Of a stretch of DNA of 34,287 nucleotides, positions 14,931 through 23,788 are shown piece by piece. The translations under genes and the position numbers were made by a program. The DNA comes from Chloroflexota bacterium (lineage in GTDB: Bacteria; Chloroflexota; Anaerolineae; Promineifilales; Promineifilaceae): NCBI GenBank assembly GCA_018004935.1, contig JAGNBF010000087.1, forward strand, positions 1 to 34,287, given 5' to 3'. Within the stretch, counting starts at the first letter, position 1. Each line of letters starts with the position of its first letter. The notes beneath the pieces were generated by a model, which saw nothing but the letters and a program-made list of their open reading frames with translations, was not told the DNA's origin and ran no database searches.

Positions 14931-15397
14931 AGTTCTCCTCAGGTGTGTTCCTTTAGGCTTTACGAGCCGAGGCCGATGCACTACTGATGACTGAGGAAAA
15001 GGGCCAGGGAGTGGTTCCGGTCTAGGTGTTGTTCCTAAAGTGTCAAGATGCAGGACCAAACGATGTTGTAGGAAGGATATTGAGTGCACGTAACTGATAT
15101 TAGTAGTTTACCATGCTTATAGAAAAGCGAAATGTGAAAAAAGTAACGGGTGAATCATACTATGTTCCGAACACACGCCTTTAATAATTGTAATATTGTT
15201 GTTATTTAACGCTACTGAATCTGAAAATGGGGGGATGAGGAAGGGGGCACGCGGCCGCGAACATAACAAAAATCCCCAGCGGGGGCGTAAAAAGGTTTAT
15301 TATGGCCGGTCTCCTGACCGAGCCACCACTCATCGAAAAACTCGCCCTCATTTTTCAACCCCGGCTTGAATCAACAGGATATTCAATGTAGTACACC
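14931..15397. other. Intergenic region between divergent broken genes
   Basis: No gene is supported. The part near 14931-15090 is open in the kinase frame but lacks a good start. The middle is AT-rich (15105-15220). A GCGGCCGC lies at 15251. GCCGGTCTCCTGACC (15303-15317), a phrase also found at 20111 and in altered form at 33822, may form a small hairpin. Confidence 0.6.
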
Positions 15398-15761
15398 ATG
15401 AAACCTAAATTTACAGCGCAGTTCATTATTTTCTCGGTGATCCTGGTATTGATTTTCAGTGCCGCGAGAGCTATACCCGTCCAGACGGCGGGCACCTGTT
15501 ACGTCAATGACGATGCCACCGGTGCCACTAGACGGTTTCACGATCATTGCCGGGCAGGCAAATGGAGGTTACCCAGACTATTATGGGGGCGGGATGTTCA
15601 ATTGGCCTGACACGAATCCGACGTTCACGAACGTCACCTTCAGCGGCAATTCGGCCACCATTGGCGGTGGGATGTCCAATAACTGGTATAGTAGCCCGAC
15701 CCTTACGAATGTCATCTTCACAGGCAACTCGGCATCTATATTGGCAAAGGGCATAATCTGA
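15398..15761 (+). pseudogene. Remnant of a secreted parallel beta-helix protein
   Basis: The first frame encodes a signal peptide (MKPKFTAQFIIFSVILVLIFSAARA) followed by CYVNDDATGAT, a start common in beta-helix adhesin-like proteins of these bacteria. The reading then passes to another frame at about 15520, which encodes GFTIIAGQANGG and two repeats of the type PTFTNVTFSGNSATIGGGMSN and PTLTNVIFTGNSA. The usual long segment between the start and the repeats is missing, and the frame ends after two repeats at 15761. So there is both an internal deletion/frameshift and a 3' truncation. The 3' end abuts the GH2 gene on the other strand. Confidence 0.75.
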
Positions 15762-15791
15762 CATTTTCCAAGAGACGGGAGACCAAGGCCC

Positions 15792-18545
15792 TTACGCTTT
15801 GAGCAAATGAGCCACCATATCATTAACCATCGCGGCCGCGACCGGATTTCTGCTCAGGTTTTGCGCCAGGCGAAAGGTCGAAACCAGTAATTGCCCCCGG
15901 CCTATGCCCCGCTCCGCCACGAGCGCGACCGTCTTATGGAGCCAACCCGCAAACAGCCCGGCGTGCACATCGGTGGCAAACTCATGGGGTTGCAGGCCAT
16001 GAATGATGTGTTCTGGCGTCAGCCCCGCAAAGGTGAAATCAACCAGATTTTGCGTGGGAATATCGCCAAACAGGGTGTCCTGGCGTAACCAACTAAAGGT
16101 ACTGGCCCAATCCCCTTGCCAGCTACTGCCCCGCCGCCGATTAATCTTCAGCGACCCCAAATGGGTTTGCAGGGCACGGGTTGATTCGGCTAACCAGAGG
16201 ACACAGCCACCCTCATGCAGATGAAGCCGAAGTTCATCCGTCATGGTTTCAACCACGGCTAACCCGGCGTCGGGCAGGGACTCAGCCAGGGTATACCCTA
16301 ATTTTCGCAGTGGCTCAGCCAGTGTGGGGGCATAAATTGGGGGGCAGGAAGTAGGCGGTACGGGTGGGGCAAAAAACGTTAATTCTTGCTCATTGTAGCT
16401 AACCCGATTTCCCTGCCGGTCAAACAGAGTGCATTGCAGGCGCGTCTTCATCCCCTGCGTCACCGCCGGAACCCGGAAGGTGACTTTGCCCACGGCCGTC
16501 ACTGAGGCGGGCGGCACGGTGAGTTCGGCAAATGTCCCCCTGTGCTCAGGAAACCCTTCCAACTGCCACACCAGATAACTACCTTGTAAATCAGCCGCCG
16601 AATAGTGGGAGAGGTGTAGATGGATGTCGCACCGTTCCCCGGCCCAAAAAGCCAGACGTTTCCAGTCCGGCAGGATCAAATCATCGCTGTTGATTTGGGC
16701 CAGGGCTTCATAGGTTTGTTTGGGGTGACGCGCCATGTCAAGCAGGCCATTGGCCTCCCAATGGACATCGGTAAATTCGGTGATGATGTAGCCGGTGATG
16801 GTGGGATGGCGGCGTATTTGTTCAATTTCATATTTGAGGGCCGCCAGTTGCAGACGTTGGCTGGCCTTCGCCAGGTCTGTCAGCGTCGGGAAGATACGGT
16901 CCAGGTGAAATTGCCGGAACCGCGTCTCGATGCCGTGGGGATAAACCACCCCTTCCCCCCAATCCAGCCCCGTTTCAAACCACCAGGGTTCACCCCCATA
17001 AGCCTGGCGCAGTTGCGCCACATCCGGCAAACCCCAATTACCAAATTCGGAGACGAGCAACGGCTCATCGCCACGACTCCGCACTTCGTCCGCGCGCGGG
17101 CGGGTGCGCCGTTGCCACGGCTTTTTCAGGAAAGCCCGCCACTCTTTGAAGGTTTCGTAAGGGTGTGCCCACATCCAGGCCGGGCGATCTGCAAAGTTGG
17201 CGACCCAGTCACGCCAGCGGTCGTACCGGTCTGGCATGGCGTAGTAGTTGTGAAAATCTACCAGGTCGCCCACGATGTGGAAATTGCCTTCGCAGGCGGA
17301 GTTGCCCACGGTGAGCCGGTGGGGATCAAGTTGTTTGAGGGTATGGCCCATGGTGTTCAGCCAGGCGCGGTGCTCCGGGTTGCTGAGATCAACCCCCCAA
17401 CTTTCATTGATGATGGTCCAGATAATAATGGAAGGATGATTCCAATCACGTTGCACCATGCCCACCAGGGTATCATGGGCACGCTGTTGAGCGGCCGGGG
17501 TGAGCAGTTGCCAGTTGGGTAGTTCGGCCCAGATGAGCAGGCCCAGCCGGTCCGCGGCCGCGTAGTAGCGCGGATCGGCAATCTTTATGTGTAGGCGCAG
17601 GCAGTTTAGCCCCATCGCTTGGGCCTGGCGGAACTGCGCCTCGATATAGTCGGCCGAGGGGGGTGTGCAGATCAGGTCGGGATAATAATCCTGATCGAGT
17701 GCGCCCCGCAGGTAGAGGGGACGCCCATTGAGAAGCAGTTGCCCGTTGTGTGTCTCCACTGTGCGAAAGCCAAATGTATCACTTAACACATCGGTGGTCG
17801 CGGCCGCGGGTCCCTGCAACGTCACGCGCAAGGTATACAGGTTGGGGGAATCAATGTCCCAGAGGAGCGGTGCAGGCACGGGGATAGACACCGTGGGCAG
17901 GTCTGATTCAACCTGGGCACACAGTTGACCATCGGGGGCCAACACGGCGAAGGTGAGACCATAACCGGCGGGTAAAGGGTGGTTCAGAACTGCCACCACC
18001 TCTACCTGTTCTGCCAGCGGGGTGATGAAGAGTTGGCGCAGGTGGTAAACGGGTCGGCTCTCTAACCAGACGGATTGCCAGAGGCCGGATAGTTGACCGT
18101 ACCAGGATTGTTTGCCGTGGGGAAGTTCGGGGAAGAGAGCCAGGGGGTCGTTCACGCGCACGGTGAGGCGGTTGCGGCCGCGATGAGCGGCATCGGTCAC
18201 ATCCAGGGTGAACGGCAGATACCCCCCTTCATGTTCGCCCACCGGGATCTCATTCAGCCAGACCTCAGCCAGATAATCAACCGCCCCAAAACCCAGCACG
18301 ATAACCCTGTCGCCAAACCATTCATCAGGGATGTCAATGTCGCGGCTATACCAGGCCACCCCGGCATAAAAACGCCACTCCGGTGACTGGGCTTGCCAGG
18401 GAGCCGGAACCGTTATCGGCAAAGTCTGCTCGTCGAGCAAGGTGGTGGGGGTGAAACGGCCTTCCGGGTCGGTGCAGAATTGCCATGGCCCATCCAGGGA
18501 AAGATGGGGCCGGTGTGTTTTGTCAGCCAAAGAGTGTTTGTTCAT
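15792..18545 (-). CDS. Glycoside hydrolase family 2 enzyme (beta-galactosidase/glucuronidase type)
   Basis: A 917-residue GH2 protein: sugar-binding jelly-roll domain (DGPWQF to VNDPLALFP), an immunoglobulin-like sandwich, and a TIM barrel with acid/base Glu381 in IIIWTIINESWG and nucleophile Glu500 in LLVSEFGNWG, followed by about 300 C-terminal residues of uncertain beta structure. No signal peptide, so it acts in the cytoplasm on imported oligosaccharides. The exact sugar (galactose, mannose, glucuronic acid) cannot be told. Its ATG overlaps the stop of the GH1 gene (ATGA), making the two translationally coupled. Four GCGGCCGC octamers occur (15832, 17554, 17800, 18174). It is the last gene of the minus-strand glycan operon. 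Confidence 0.95.
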   Translation of the reverse strand: MNKHSLADKTHRPHLSLDGPWQFCTDPEGRFTPTTLLDEQTLPITVPAPWQAQSPEWRFYAGVAWYSRDIDIPDEWFGDRVIVLGFGAVDYLAEVWLNEIPVGEHEGGYLPFTLDVTDAAHRGRNRLTVRVNDPLALFPELPHGKQSWYGQLSGLWQSVWLESRPVYHLRQLFITPLAEQVEVVAVLNHPLPAGYGLTFAVLAPDGQLCAQVESDLPTVSIPVPAPLLWDIDSPNLYTLRVTLQGPAAATTDVLSDTFGFRTVETHNGQLLLNGRPLYLRGALDQDYYPDLICTPPSADYIEAQFRQAQAMGLNCLRLHIKIADPRYYAAADRLGLLIWAELPNWQLLTPAAQQRAHDTLVGMVQRDWNHPSIIIWTIINESWGVDLSNPEHRAWLNTMGHTLKQLDPHRLTVGNSACEGNFHIVGDLVDFHNYYAMPDRYDRWRDWVANFADRPAWMWAHPYETFKEWRAFLKKPWQRRTRPRADEVRSRGDEPLLVSEFGNWGLPDVAQLRQAYGGEPWWFETGLDWGEGVVYPHGIETRFRQFHLDRIFPTLTDLAKASQRLQLAALKYEIEQIRRHPTITGYIITEFTDVHWEANGLLDMARHPKQTYEALAQINSDDLILPDWKRLAFWAGERCDIHLHLSHYSAADLQGSYLVWQLEGFPEHRGTFAELTVPPASVTAVGKVTFRVPAVTQGMKTRLQCTLFDRQGNRVSYNEQELTFFAPPVPPTSCPPIYAPTLAEPLRKLGYTLAESLPDAGLAVVETMTDELRLHLHEGGCVLWLAESTRALQTHLGSLKINRRRGSSWQGDWASTFSWLRQDTLFGDIPTQNLVDFTFAGLTPEHIIHGLQPHEFATDVHAGLFAGWLHKTVALVAERGIGRGQLLVSTFRLAQNLSRNPVAAAMVNDMVAHLLKA

Positions 18546-19810
18546 GGGGTGATATTTTCTGCCCGGTATACGGGGGGCATAGGCCGGGTCATCTGTTGTT
18601 GGAAGTGGGCCACCAGCGGGGTTTTGTGGCGTTGGAGAATGCCTTCGGCGTCAAAGGTGCCATCGTAGAGGCCCAGATGAACCAGAAAGGAAGTGAGGGG
18701 TTTGCGGCCGCGGCGATAAGTCCAATCCACCATCGTCAAAAAGGGAAACCAGGTGTAACCCACCACTGGCACACCCTGCGCCCGTAAACCACGGATGGAG
18801 TCAAGCGTCTGATCCATCCAACGGGCACGGCCCGCCACATCTCGTTTGGCCGATGTTTCCGTCACGATCAAGGGCATCTGGTAGCGGGTGTAGGCTCGCT
18901 CGATGACCTCACCCAGCTTTGACCCATGCGTGGAGCGCAAAATGTGACGGGGCAGACCATTGGTTCGTTGTGCCCACTCCACATAAGACCAGGGGTAAAA
19001 ATTCACCCCCAAAAAATCAAAGGTTACGGCCTGGGCGCGGAACCAATCCAGTTCACGAGGCGTGACCCCATGCGCTTGCAGGTAAGCGGCCAGAATATAA
19101 TTTTCATCTACCCGGCCAGTCGCCAGATCAAAACAGAGGTATTGGGTGGCGTTCGCTTCTTCTACCAGCGGGGCCAGGGCTTCCACCTTGCTCCAGATGT
19201 GCCACAGGGCCTCGACCTGCACGGTGATGGCGTCGGGTTGTTCAGCCTTGAGGGCCTGGGTTGTCAAAACCATCCCTTTGGCCAGCGCCAGGGCGACTTT
19301 GACAAAACCATCTTCGCCCACGAGATACGGCGGCCAATCGCCCCGCCGTCCGCACAAATCGGCGTTGATCATCGGCTCGTTGAGGGGGGTGTAATGGCGC
19401 ACCAGGGAACCATAACGCTGGGCGACTGCACCGGCGTATTCGGCCACGCGGTAGGGGTATTGGCTATTGATGAAGCTGTTGTCTAACCAGAGGGGTGTGC
19501 CGTAATGAATCAAATCAAGGATGGGAACGATGCCCTTGACATTAACCAGATAATCAATCACTTCATCTGTCCAGCGCCAATCCCAGACATTGGCTTTAGG
19601 CTGAACCTTGTACCAGGGAATGCCCCAGCGCAGGGCTTGTATTCCCAGGTCGGCGGCCAGGTCCAAATCTTGTTTCCAATATTGATAATGCTGGATCAGT
19701 TGGTATTCATCCAGGGCACGCCGTCCTGGGCGCACATGGGGCACGAAGGTGTTTTCGATGCCGGTGGCCCAGCCAAAACCGGCCGGGTCAAGTGAAAAAA
19801 GTTGGGTCAT
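18542..19810 (-). CDS. Glycoside hydrolase family 1-like beta-glycosidase
   Basis: A 422-residue TIM-barrel enzyme of clan GH-A, GH1-like. The acid/base is Glu145 in TPLNEP and the nucleophile Glu318 in IVTETS; FGWATGIEN near the N-terminus and RWGIPWYKVQP (71-81) fit GH1. Unlike classical GH1 enzymes (about 450 residues), the C-terminal ENG/W motif is not seen and the protein is short, so substrate preference may differ. No signal peptide. The start has AGGAG seven bases upstream, supplied by a copy of the leader repeat that also precedes the gene at 238. The gene overlaps GH2 by four bases. Confidence 0.92.
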   Translation of the reverse strand: MTQLFSLDPAGFGWATGIENTFVPHVRPGRRALDEYQLIQHYQYWKQDLDLAADLGIQALRWGIPWYKVQPKANVWDWRWTDEVIDYLVNVKGIVPILDLIHYGTPLWLDNSFINSQYPYRVAEYAGAVAQRYGSLVRHYTPLNEPMINADLCGRRGDWPPYLVGEDGFVKVALALAKGMVLTTQALKAEQPDAITVQVEALWHIWSKVEALAPLVEEANATQYLCFDLATGRVDENYILAAYLQAHGVTPRELDWFRAQAVTFDFLGVNFYPWSYVEWAQRTNGLPRHILRSTHGSKLGEVIERAYTRYQMPLIVTETSAKRDVAGRARWMDQTLDSIRGLRAQGVPVVGYTWFPFLTMVDWTYRRGRKPLTSFLVHLGLYDGTFDAEGILQRHKTPLVAHFQQQMTRPMPPVYRAENITP

Positions 19811-19933
19811 AGGGAACTCCTACGAAAATAGCCACGGATGACGGGAACACGGATAGGAAGAAACACGGATGGGGATGAAAATGGTGGCGTTATTTTCATC
19901 CAACTTGGTGCGCGATGTGCTCATGGGGAACTC
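19811..19933 (-). repeat. Leader repeat, copy 3, in front of the GH1 gene
   Basis: Read on the minus strand, this matches the leader at 121-237 almost without gaps over more than 100 bases: a GGGAGTTCCCCATG start, GCACCAAG, AACGCCACCATTTTCATC, ATCCGTGTTTCTTCC, CATCCGTGGCTATTTTCG, then GTAGGAG and the gene's ATG. As in that copy, the ATG at 19926 opens a frame of exactly 34 codons whose TAG overlaps the ribosome binding site of the next gene. Confidence 0.85.
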
Positions 19934-19989
19934 CCGCTGGTGTATTGGGTAGATTCATGGTTTTACAGGGGCACTGCTTTAAGACCTGA

Positions 19990-20238
19990 CGAGTTAGCTT
20001 CTTGAACAGTTGGCAAGAAAGAGGTTACACAGAGATGCACAGAGGGGGCACAGAGGGTCACAGAGAACTCTTTAAAACTAAGGGCTTACGGGGTTGCGCG
20101 AGCCGGTCTCCTGACCACGCTCGTCGTAGCTCAGTGGGGACACCGGCCACAGCGCGTAAGTCCTAACCTCTGTGTATCTCCGTGTCTTCTCTGTGACCCT
20201 CTGTGTTCCCTCTTTTTCCTTCTGGCTTACCCAGGTTA
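19990..20238. repeat. Composite inverted-repeat element, copy 2 (CACAGAG core)
   Basis: This fills most of the 425-base gap between the GH43 stop and the GH1 start; I see no gene. It begins CGAGTTAGCTTCTTGAACAG, has GGCAAGAAAGAGG, then an arm of CACAGAG units (20028-20067), a centre containing GCGCGAGCCGGTCTCCTGACC, the complementary arm of CTCTGTG units (20167-20213), and ends CTTACCCAGG against the TAA stop of GH43. Copies are at 6365 and 22420. Confidence 0.75.
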
Positions 20239-21327
20239 GGGTTTGATCTGCGGTTCCAGGGTTGGCCCGACCACATCAGGCACGCCATCCGTCCAGACCA
20301 GCCGATCAAGCCACATAAAGCGGCGGCTCCCTCGCGTGCCCGAAGAGAGGACTTCCCAGGCGTGATAAACGAGCCAGATTTCCCCGTCATCATCCCGGAT
20401 AATTGTCTGGTGGCCGGGGCCAACTACCGGGGGGTTTTGGGTCATAAGGCTGGCGAGGATAGGGTTCGCGGCCGCGTCCTGGCATGGCCCGGTGGCTGTC
20501 TCACAGGTGGCGTAACCCACTGCATACTCAACCCCCGTGTAGTTGTTCCCGGAGAAGAAGAGGTAATAATTGTCATCTTGTAGCCACATGGTGGGGGCCT
20601 CTACCACCCGCCCTTCCCAGGCCGAATCATTACGCACCAGACGTACTGGCTCCCCCACCAGGCTCAAACCATCCGGGGCCAATTCCTGCACATAGAGATA
20701 AGTCGCCAGCGAACAGCAGTTGCCATCGTTTTTCCAGTAGAGATACAACGTGCCATCGGCATCACGGAACGGGCTGGGATCAATCGAACCCCCTTCCTGC
20801 ACCTGGCAGACCAGGGCGGCTTCGTTGTTATCCCTGAACTTGCCTTCCGGTTTGTCGCTGGTGGCTACGCCAATACATTGCCGGTCGGCGGCTTTGTCCC
20901 GCGCCGTGTAGTAAAGGACGTATTGCTCCCCAATTTGCATGACTTCCGGTGCCCAGATGAAGGAGCCGCCCAGTTTGGCCCAGGCAGGCAGGGACGGCAT
21001 GGCGTCCGTGAGCAGTTCCCACTCCACCAGATCCGTGGAATGGGCCAGTTGCACATTTTTGCCTGAGCCGTTGGTGGCATAGGCGTAGTAGACGCCGTCG
21101 GCAAACAGAAGGCCGGGATCAGGGAAATCGGCGCGTAGGACCGGGTTTTGGAAACTGCCTTCGGGGATGCCGCTGGTGGTGGGGGTGGCTATGACCGTAG
21201 CGGGTAGGGTCGGTTCTGGGGTGGTATCTGGCGCGGCCGCACGGCAACTGATGAGAAGGAGGGGGAGAAGGAACGCGGCCGCGAACAAACGTGACCAGCC
21301 ACGCCCGTTTCGAGAGGAGTACCCCAT
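20236..21327 (-). CDS. Glycoside hydrolase family 43 lipoprotein
   Basis: A 363-residue five-bladed beta-propeller enzyme with a lipoprotein signal peptide: basic N-terminus, hydrophobic core FAAAFLLPLLLISC with the lipid-bearing Cys28. Catalytic residues expected for GH43 are Asp70 in RADFPDP (base), Asp183 in GSIDPSPFRD (pKa modulator) and Glu243 in VVEAPTMW (acid). Such enzymes release arabinose or xylose from plant polysaccharides; it would sit on the outer face of the cytoplasmic membrane beside the transporter. I choose ATG 21327; the frame stays open further upstream through the GCGAGTA repeat, which would give an unlikely repetitive leader. The ribosome binding site is weak. Octamers GCGGCCGC at 20468, 21233 and 21275. 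Exact specificity is unknown. Confidence 0.93.
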   Translation of the reverse strand: MGYSSRNGRGWSRLFAAAFLLPLLLISCRAAAPDTTPEPTLPATVIATPTTSGIPEGSFQNPVLRADFPDPGLLFADGVYYAYATNGSGKNVQLAHSTDLVEWELLTDAMPSLPAWAKLGGSFIWAPEVMQIGEQYVLYYTARDKAADRQCIGVATSDKPEGKFRDNNEAALVCQVQEGGSIDPSPFRDADGTLYLYWKNDGNCCSLATYLYVQELAPDGLSLVGEPVRLVRNDSAWEGRVVEAPTMWLQDDNYYLFFSGNNYTGVEYAVGYATCETATGPCQDAAANPILASLMTQNPPVVGPGHQTIIRDDDGEIWLVYHAWEVLSSGTRGSRRFMWLDRLVWTDGVPDVVGPTLEPQIKP

Positions 21328-21356
21328 AAACCCAGGGCGCACCAGGGATGAAAACA

Positions 21357-21451
21357 GCGAGTAGGCGAGTAGCGAGTAGGCGAGTAGCGAGTAGGCGAGT
21401 AGCGAGTTTGCGAGTGGGCGTTCACTCGCTACTCGCAAACTCGCCACTCGA
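21357..21451. repeat. GCGAGTA tandem/inverted repeat, copy 2
   Basis: About seven GCGAGTA or GCGAGTAG units form the left arm; GGGCGTTCACTCGC is the turn; the right arm repeats CTACTCGC and CCACTCG. The structure is longer than the copy at 2164 but has the same centre. It lies in the 5' leader of the GH43 gene. Confidence 0.88.
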
Positions 21452-21500
21452 AACTTATTTTCACAGGCGTACCAGGGGGAACCATTCTGTTCTCTCATTG

Positions 21501-22388
21501 TTACCCCTTCAACCCACTTGTGGCCACACTTTCTACAATGTAGCGTTGCAGGACGAGGTAGATAATCAGCACGGGCACAGCGGTAATGGCCGCCCCGGCC
21601 ATCATCTGCCCATATTCTGAGGTAAACGCGCCTTGCAAGGTTCGCAAACCGGGCGGCAACGTCAACAAAACCCGATCTTTCAGAATGAGCAGGGGCCACA
21701 AAAAATCGTTCCAGCTTCCCAGGAAGGTGATGACCCCCAATGTCACCAGGGCGGGTTTCGCCAGAGGCAGGGCAATGTAGTAGAAGGTCTGGAACGTCGT
21801 CGCGCCATCTATGCGGGCCGCTTCTTCCAGCTCGCGGGGAATGGACTCAAAAAACTGGCGCATCAAAAAGACGCCAAACACCCCGGCCATCGCGGGCAAA
21901 ATGACCCCCATGTAGTTGTTGAGCAAATCTAACCGGGCAATGGTCAGGAAGTTGGGGATGAGGAACATAATGCCCGGCAGGAATAAGGTCGCCAGGAGCA
22001 TGGCAAAGAGGAATCGGCGGCCGCGGAACTCCAGACGGGCATAAGCGTAACCGGCTAAGGAGTCTACGATCAGCACCAGTACCGTCACGACGGTAGCGAC
22101 TCCGGCACTGTTGACAAACCAGCGCATGATGGGCAGGCTGGGGTTGTTCAGGATTTTTTCGTAGTTGTCCAGGGTGAACGTTTTCGGTATCCAATAAATC
22201 TCAGGCAAAAACCATTGCGACTTGGGTTTGAACGAGGTGGATAACATCCAGACCATCGGCATCAAAACCAACAGGGCGATCAGGATGAGCAGGGTGTAAA
22301 GGATGAGACGCTGGCCTATTTTGCGGTTGCGGTTGCCCCAGCGCAAGGTGGTTTTCTCTTCCGATGGTGGGGGAGATAAAGTGGTCAT
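21501..22388 (-). CDS. Sugar ABC transporter permease, MalG type (CUT1)
   Basis: A 295-residue inner-membrane permease with about six hydrophobic segments, beginning with LILYTLLILIALLVLMPMVWM. The cytoplasmic EAA loop that contacts the ATPase reads EEAARIDGATTFQTFYYIALPLAKPAL. C-terminal end is SVATSGLKG, typical for MalG-like permeases. Start: GGAGAG lies eight bases before ATG 22388. It works with the MalF-type permease and the binding lipoprotein upstream in the same operon. One GCGGCCGC at 22017. Confidence 0.96.
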   Translation of the reverse strand: MTTLSPPPSEEKTTLRWGNRNRKIGQRLILYTLLILIALLVLMPMVWMLSTSFKPKSQWFLPEIYWIPKTFTLDNYEKILNNPSLPIMRWFVNSAGVATVVTVLVLIVDSLAGYAYARLEFRGRRFLFAMLLATLFLPGIMFLIPNFLTIARLDLLNNYMGVILPAMAGVFGVFLMRQFFESIPRELEEAARIDGATTFQTFYYIALPLAKPALVTLGVITFLGSWNDFLWPLLILKDRVLLTLPPGLRTLQGAFTSEYGQMMAGAAITAVPVLIIYLVLQRYIVESVATSGLKG

Positions 22389-22419
22389 GGTAACGGCTCT
22401 CCTTGTCGTTAGGCACTTA

Positions 22420-22583
22420 CGAGTCAACTTCTTTTACAGTCAGCAAGAAACAGTTACACAGAGAGCACAGAGGTGAAGACACAGAGATTCACAGAGAAAA
22501 ACCCGGCTTTTCTTAAAACTCTGTGTATCTCTGTGTCTTCTCTGCGTCCTCTGTGTTCATTTGTTTCTGGTTTGTCCTGGTTA
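22420..22583. repeat. Composite inverted-repeat element, copy 3 (CACAGAG core)
   Basis: It begins CGAGTCAACTTCTTTTACAG, continues CAGCAAGAAACAG, has arms of CACAGAG units (22453-22497) and the complement (22519-22557), and ends GTTTGTCCTGG directly against the TAA stop of the MalF-type permease gene. It occupies the whole gap between the two permease genes. Confidence 0.78.
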
Positions 22584-23534
22584 AGAATCACGGGTACGGA
22601 AAATGCGGAAATTCAGGTAGGAGAAGAGAATCATGATGGTGGCGACAACAAAAGACATCGCGGCCGCGCTACCCTGGCGATTCCTCTCAAATCCTTCCCG
22701 ATAAAGCCGGAACACCACCGGCTCGGTAGCACCGCCACCGGCCGCCTGCGCTGGCCCCCCGTTGGTCATAAAAAAGGGCTGAGCAAACAAGTTAAACGCG
22801 CCAATAATGGTGATGGTGATTACAAAAACGAGCACCGGTCGCAGGAGCGGCAGGGTAATGCGAAAAAACGTTTGCCAGTTCGTCGCCCCATCCATAGACG
22901 AGGCTTCATATAAATCCGTGGGGATGTCTTGCAGGGCGGCTAACAGAATAATCATGTTAAAGCCGCTGATCCACCAGATGGTGATGAGCAAAATGGAAAG
23001 CCAGGCCCAGGGCATAGACGAGAGCCAGCGCGGCGTCGTCAACCCCAAATCGGCCAGGTAATAATTCACCAATCCCCCCTGGCTCTGAAAAATCCAAAAC
23101 CCCAAAAGCCCCACCACCGCCGCAGACAGCACCCAGGGGGCAAAATAAATGGTGCGAAAGAAGCTACGGCCAGGGATTTTGGTATTGAGTAAAACGGCCA
23201 ATAACAGCGGCACAATCACCAGCGGCGGAACGCTGATGACAGCAAATTCGAGGGTGTTAATCAGGGCATTCCAAAATTCCTGGTATTGCACTGTCCCTGG
23301 GGTAAACAGCTTGACGTAATTATCCAGCCCGACGAATTTGGTGGCCGCCGGGCGCAAAAAATCAAACTGAAAGGCACTGGTGTAAAGGCCATAAAAGAAG
23401 GGATACCCCACGAAGACAGCAAAAAAGATCAGGTGCGGCAGGATAAACAGATAGGGCGTCCAACTAAACTTACCCTTCTTACCCACAGCCGGAACGGATG
23501 TTACGGCTTCCTTGATTGTTGTGGTTGTTGCCAT
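22581..23534 (-). CDS. Sugar ABC transporter permease, MalF type (CUT1)
   Basis: A 317-residue permease with six predicted membrane segments, beginning PYLFILPHLIFFAVFVGYPF. The EAA loop reads DLYEASSMDGATNWQTFFRITLPLLRPVL. Start: GAGAGG lies eight bases before ATG 23534; a GTG nine bases upstream is less likely. Forms the membrane channel with the MalG-type partner. No ATPase gene is in the window, so a shared MsmK/MalK-type ATPase encoded elsewhere is expected. One GCGGCCGC at 22660, with G-rich sequence on its left and C-rich on its right. Confidence 0.96.
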   Translation of the reverse strand: MATTTTIKEAVTSVPAVGKKGKFSWTPYLFILPHLIFFAVFVGYPFFYGLYTSAFQFDFLRPAATKFVGLDNYVKLFTPGTVQYQEFWNALINTLEFAVISVPPLVIVPLLLAVLLNTKIPGRSFFRTIYFAPWVLSAAVVGLLGFWIFQSQGGLVNYYLADLGLTTPRWLSSMPWAWLSILLITIWWISGFNMIILLAALQDIPTDLYEASSMDGATNWQTFFRITLPLLRPVLVFVITITIIGAFNLFAQPFFMTNGGPAQAAGGGATEPVVFRLYREGFERNRQGSAAAMSFVVATIMILFSYLNFRIFRTRDS

Positions 23535-23617
23535 TCGAGCCACCTCTCTGGGGGGAAGTGGCGAACCTGTATGTAGTCAGCGTCCGTAACGGTCAAGAGA
23601 GAGACTGGAGATTTACA

Positions 23618-23677
23618 GGTTTGTAGTAACGACTTTAGTCGTCCCACGCTGGACTGCTAAAGCAGTTACTACGAACC
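23618..23677. repeat. GTAGTAACGACTTTAGTCGT nested palindrome, copy 2
   Basis: Nearly identical to 10937-10996, with outer arms GGTTTGTAGTAA and TTACTACGAACC and the same two inner hairpins. It lies between the binding-protein stop and the MalF start, where it could attenuate or protect the transcript and so raise the binding protein over the permeases. Confidence 0.88.
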
Positions 23678-23788
23678 AAAAACATGCCACGAACTTCCGG
23701 GAACTTATACCAGTCTCTGGTCTTGAAATCGCAGTTTACCAACAAACGACGACTTAACAGGTTCACCACAACCCAATAAACGTTTCAG

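Noticed and set aside
20100-20165. Possible tRNA (segment with GTAGCTCAGTGGG)
   Set aside because: The D-arm-like phrase is not followed by an anticodon arm or a TTCGA T-arm at the right distance; it is the centre of an inverted repeat.
21328-21699. N-terminal extension of the GH43 frame
   Set aside because: It would encode the GCGAGTA repeat and overlap the MalG gene; the lipoprotein signal peptide starts at 21327.
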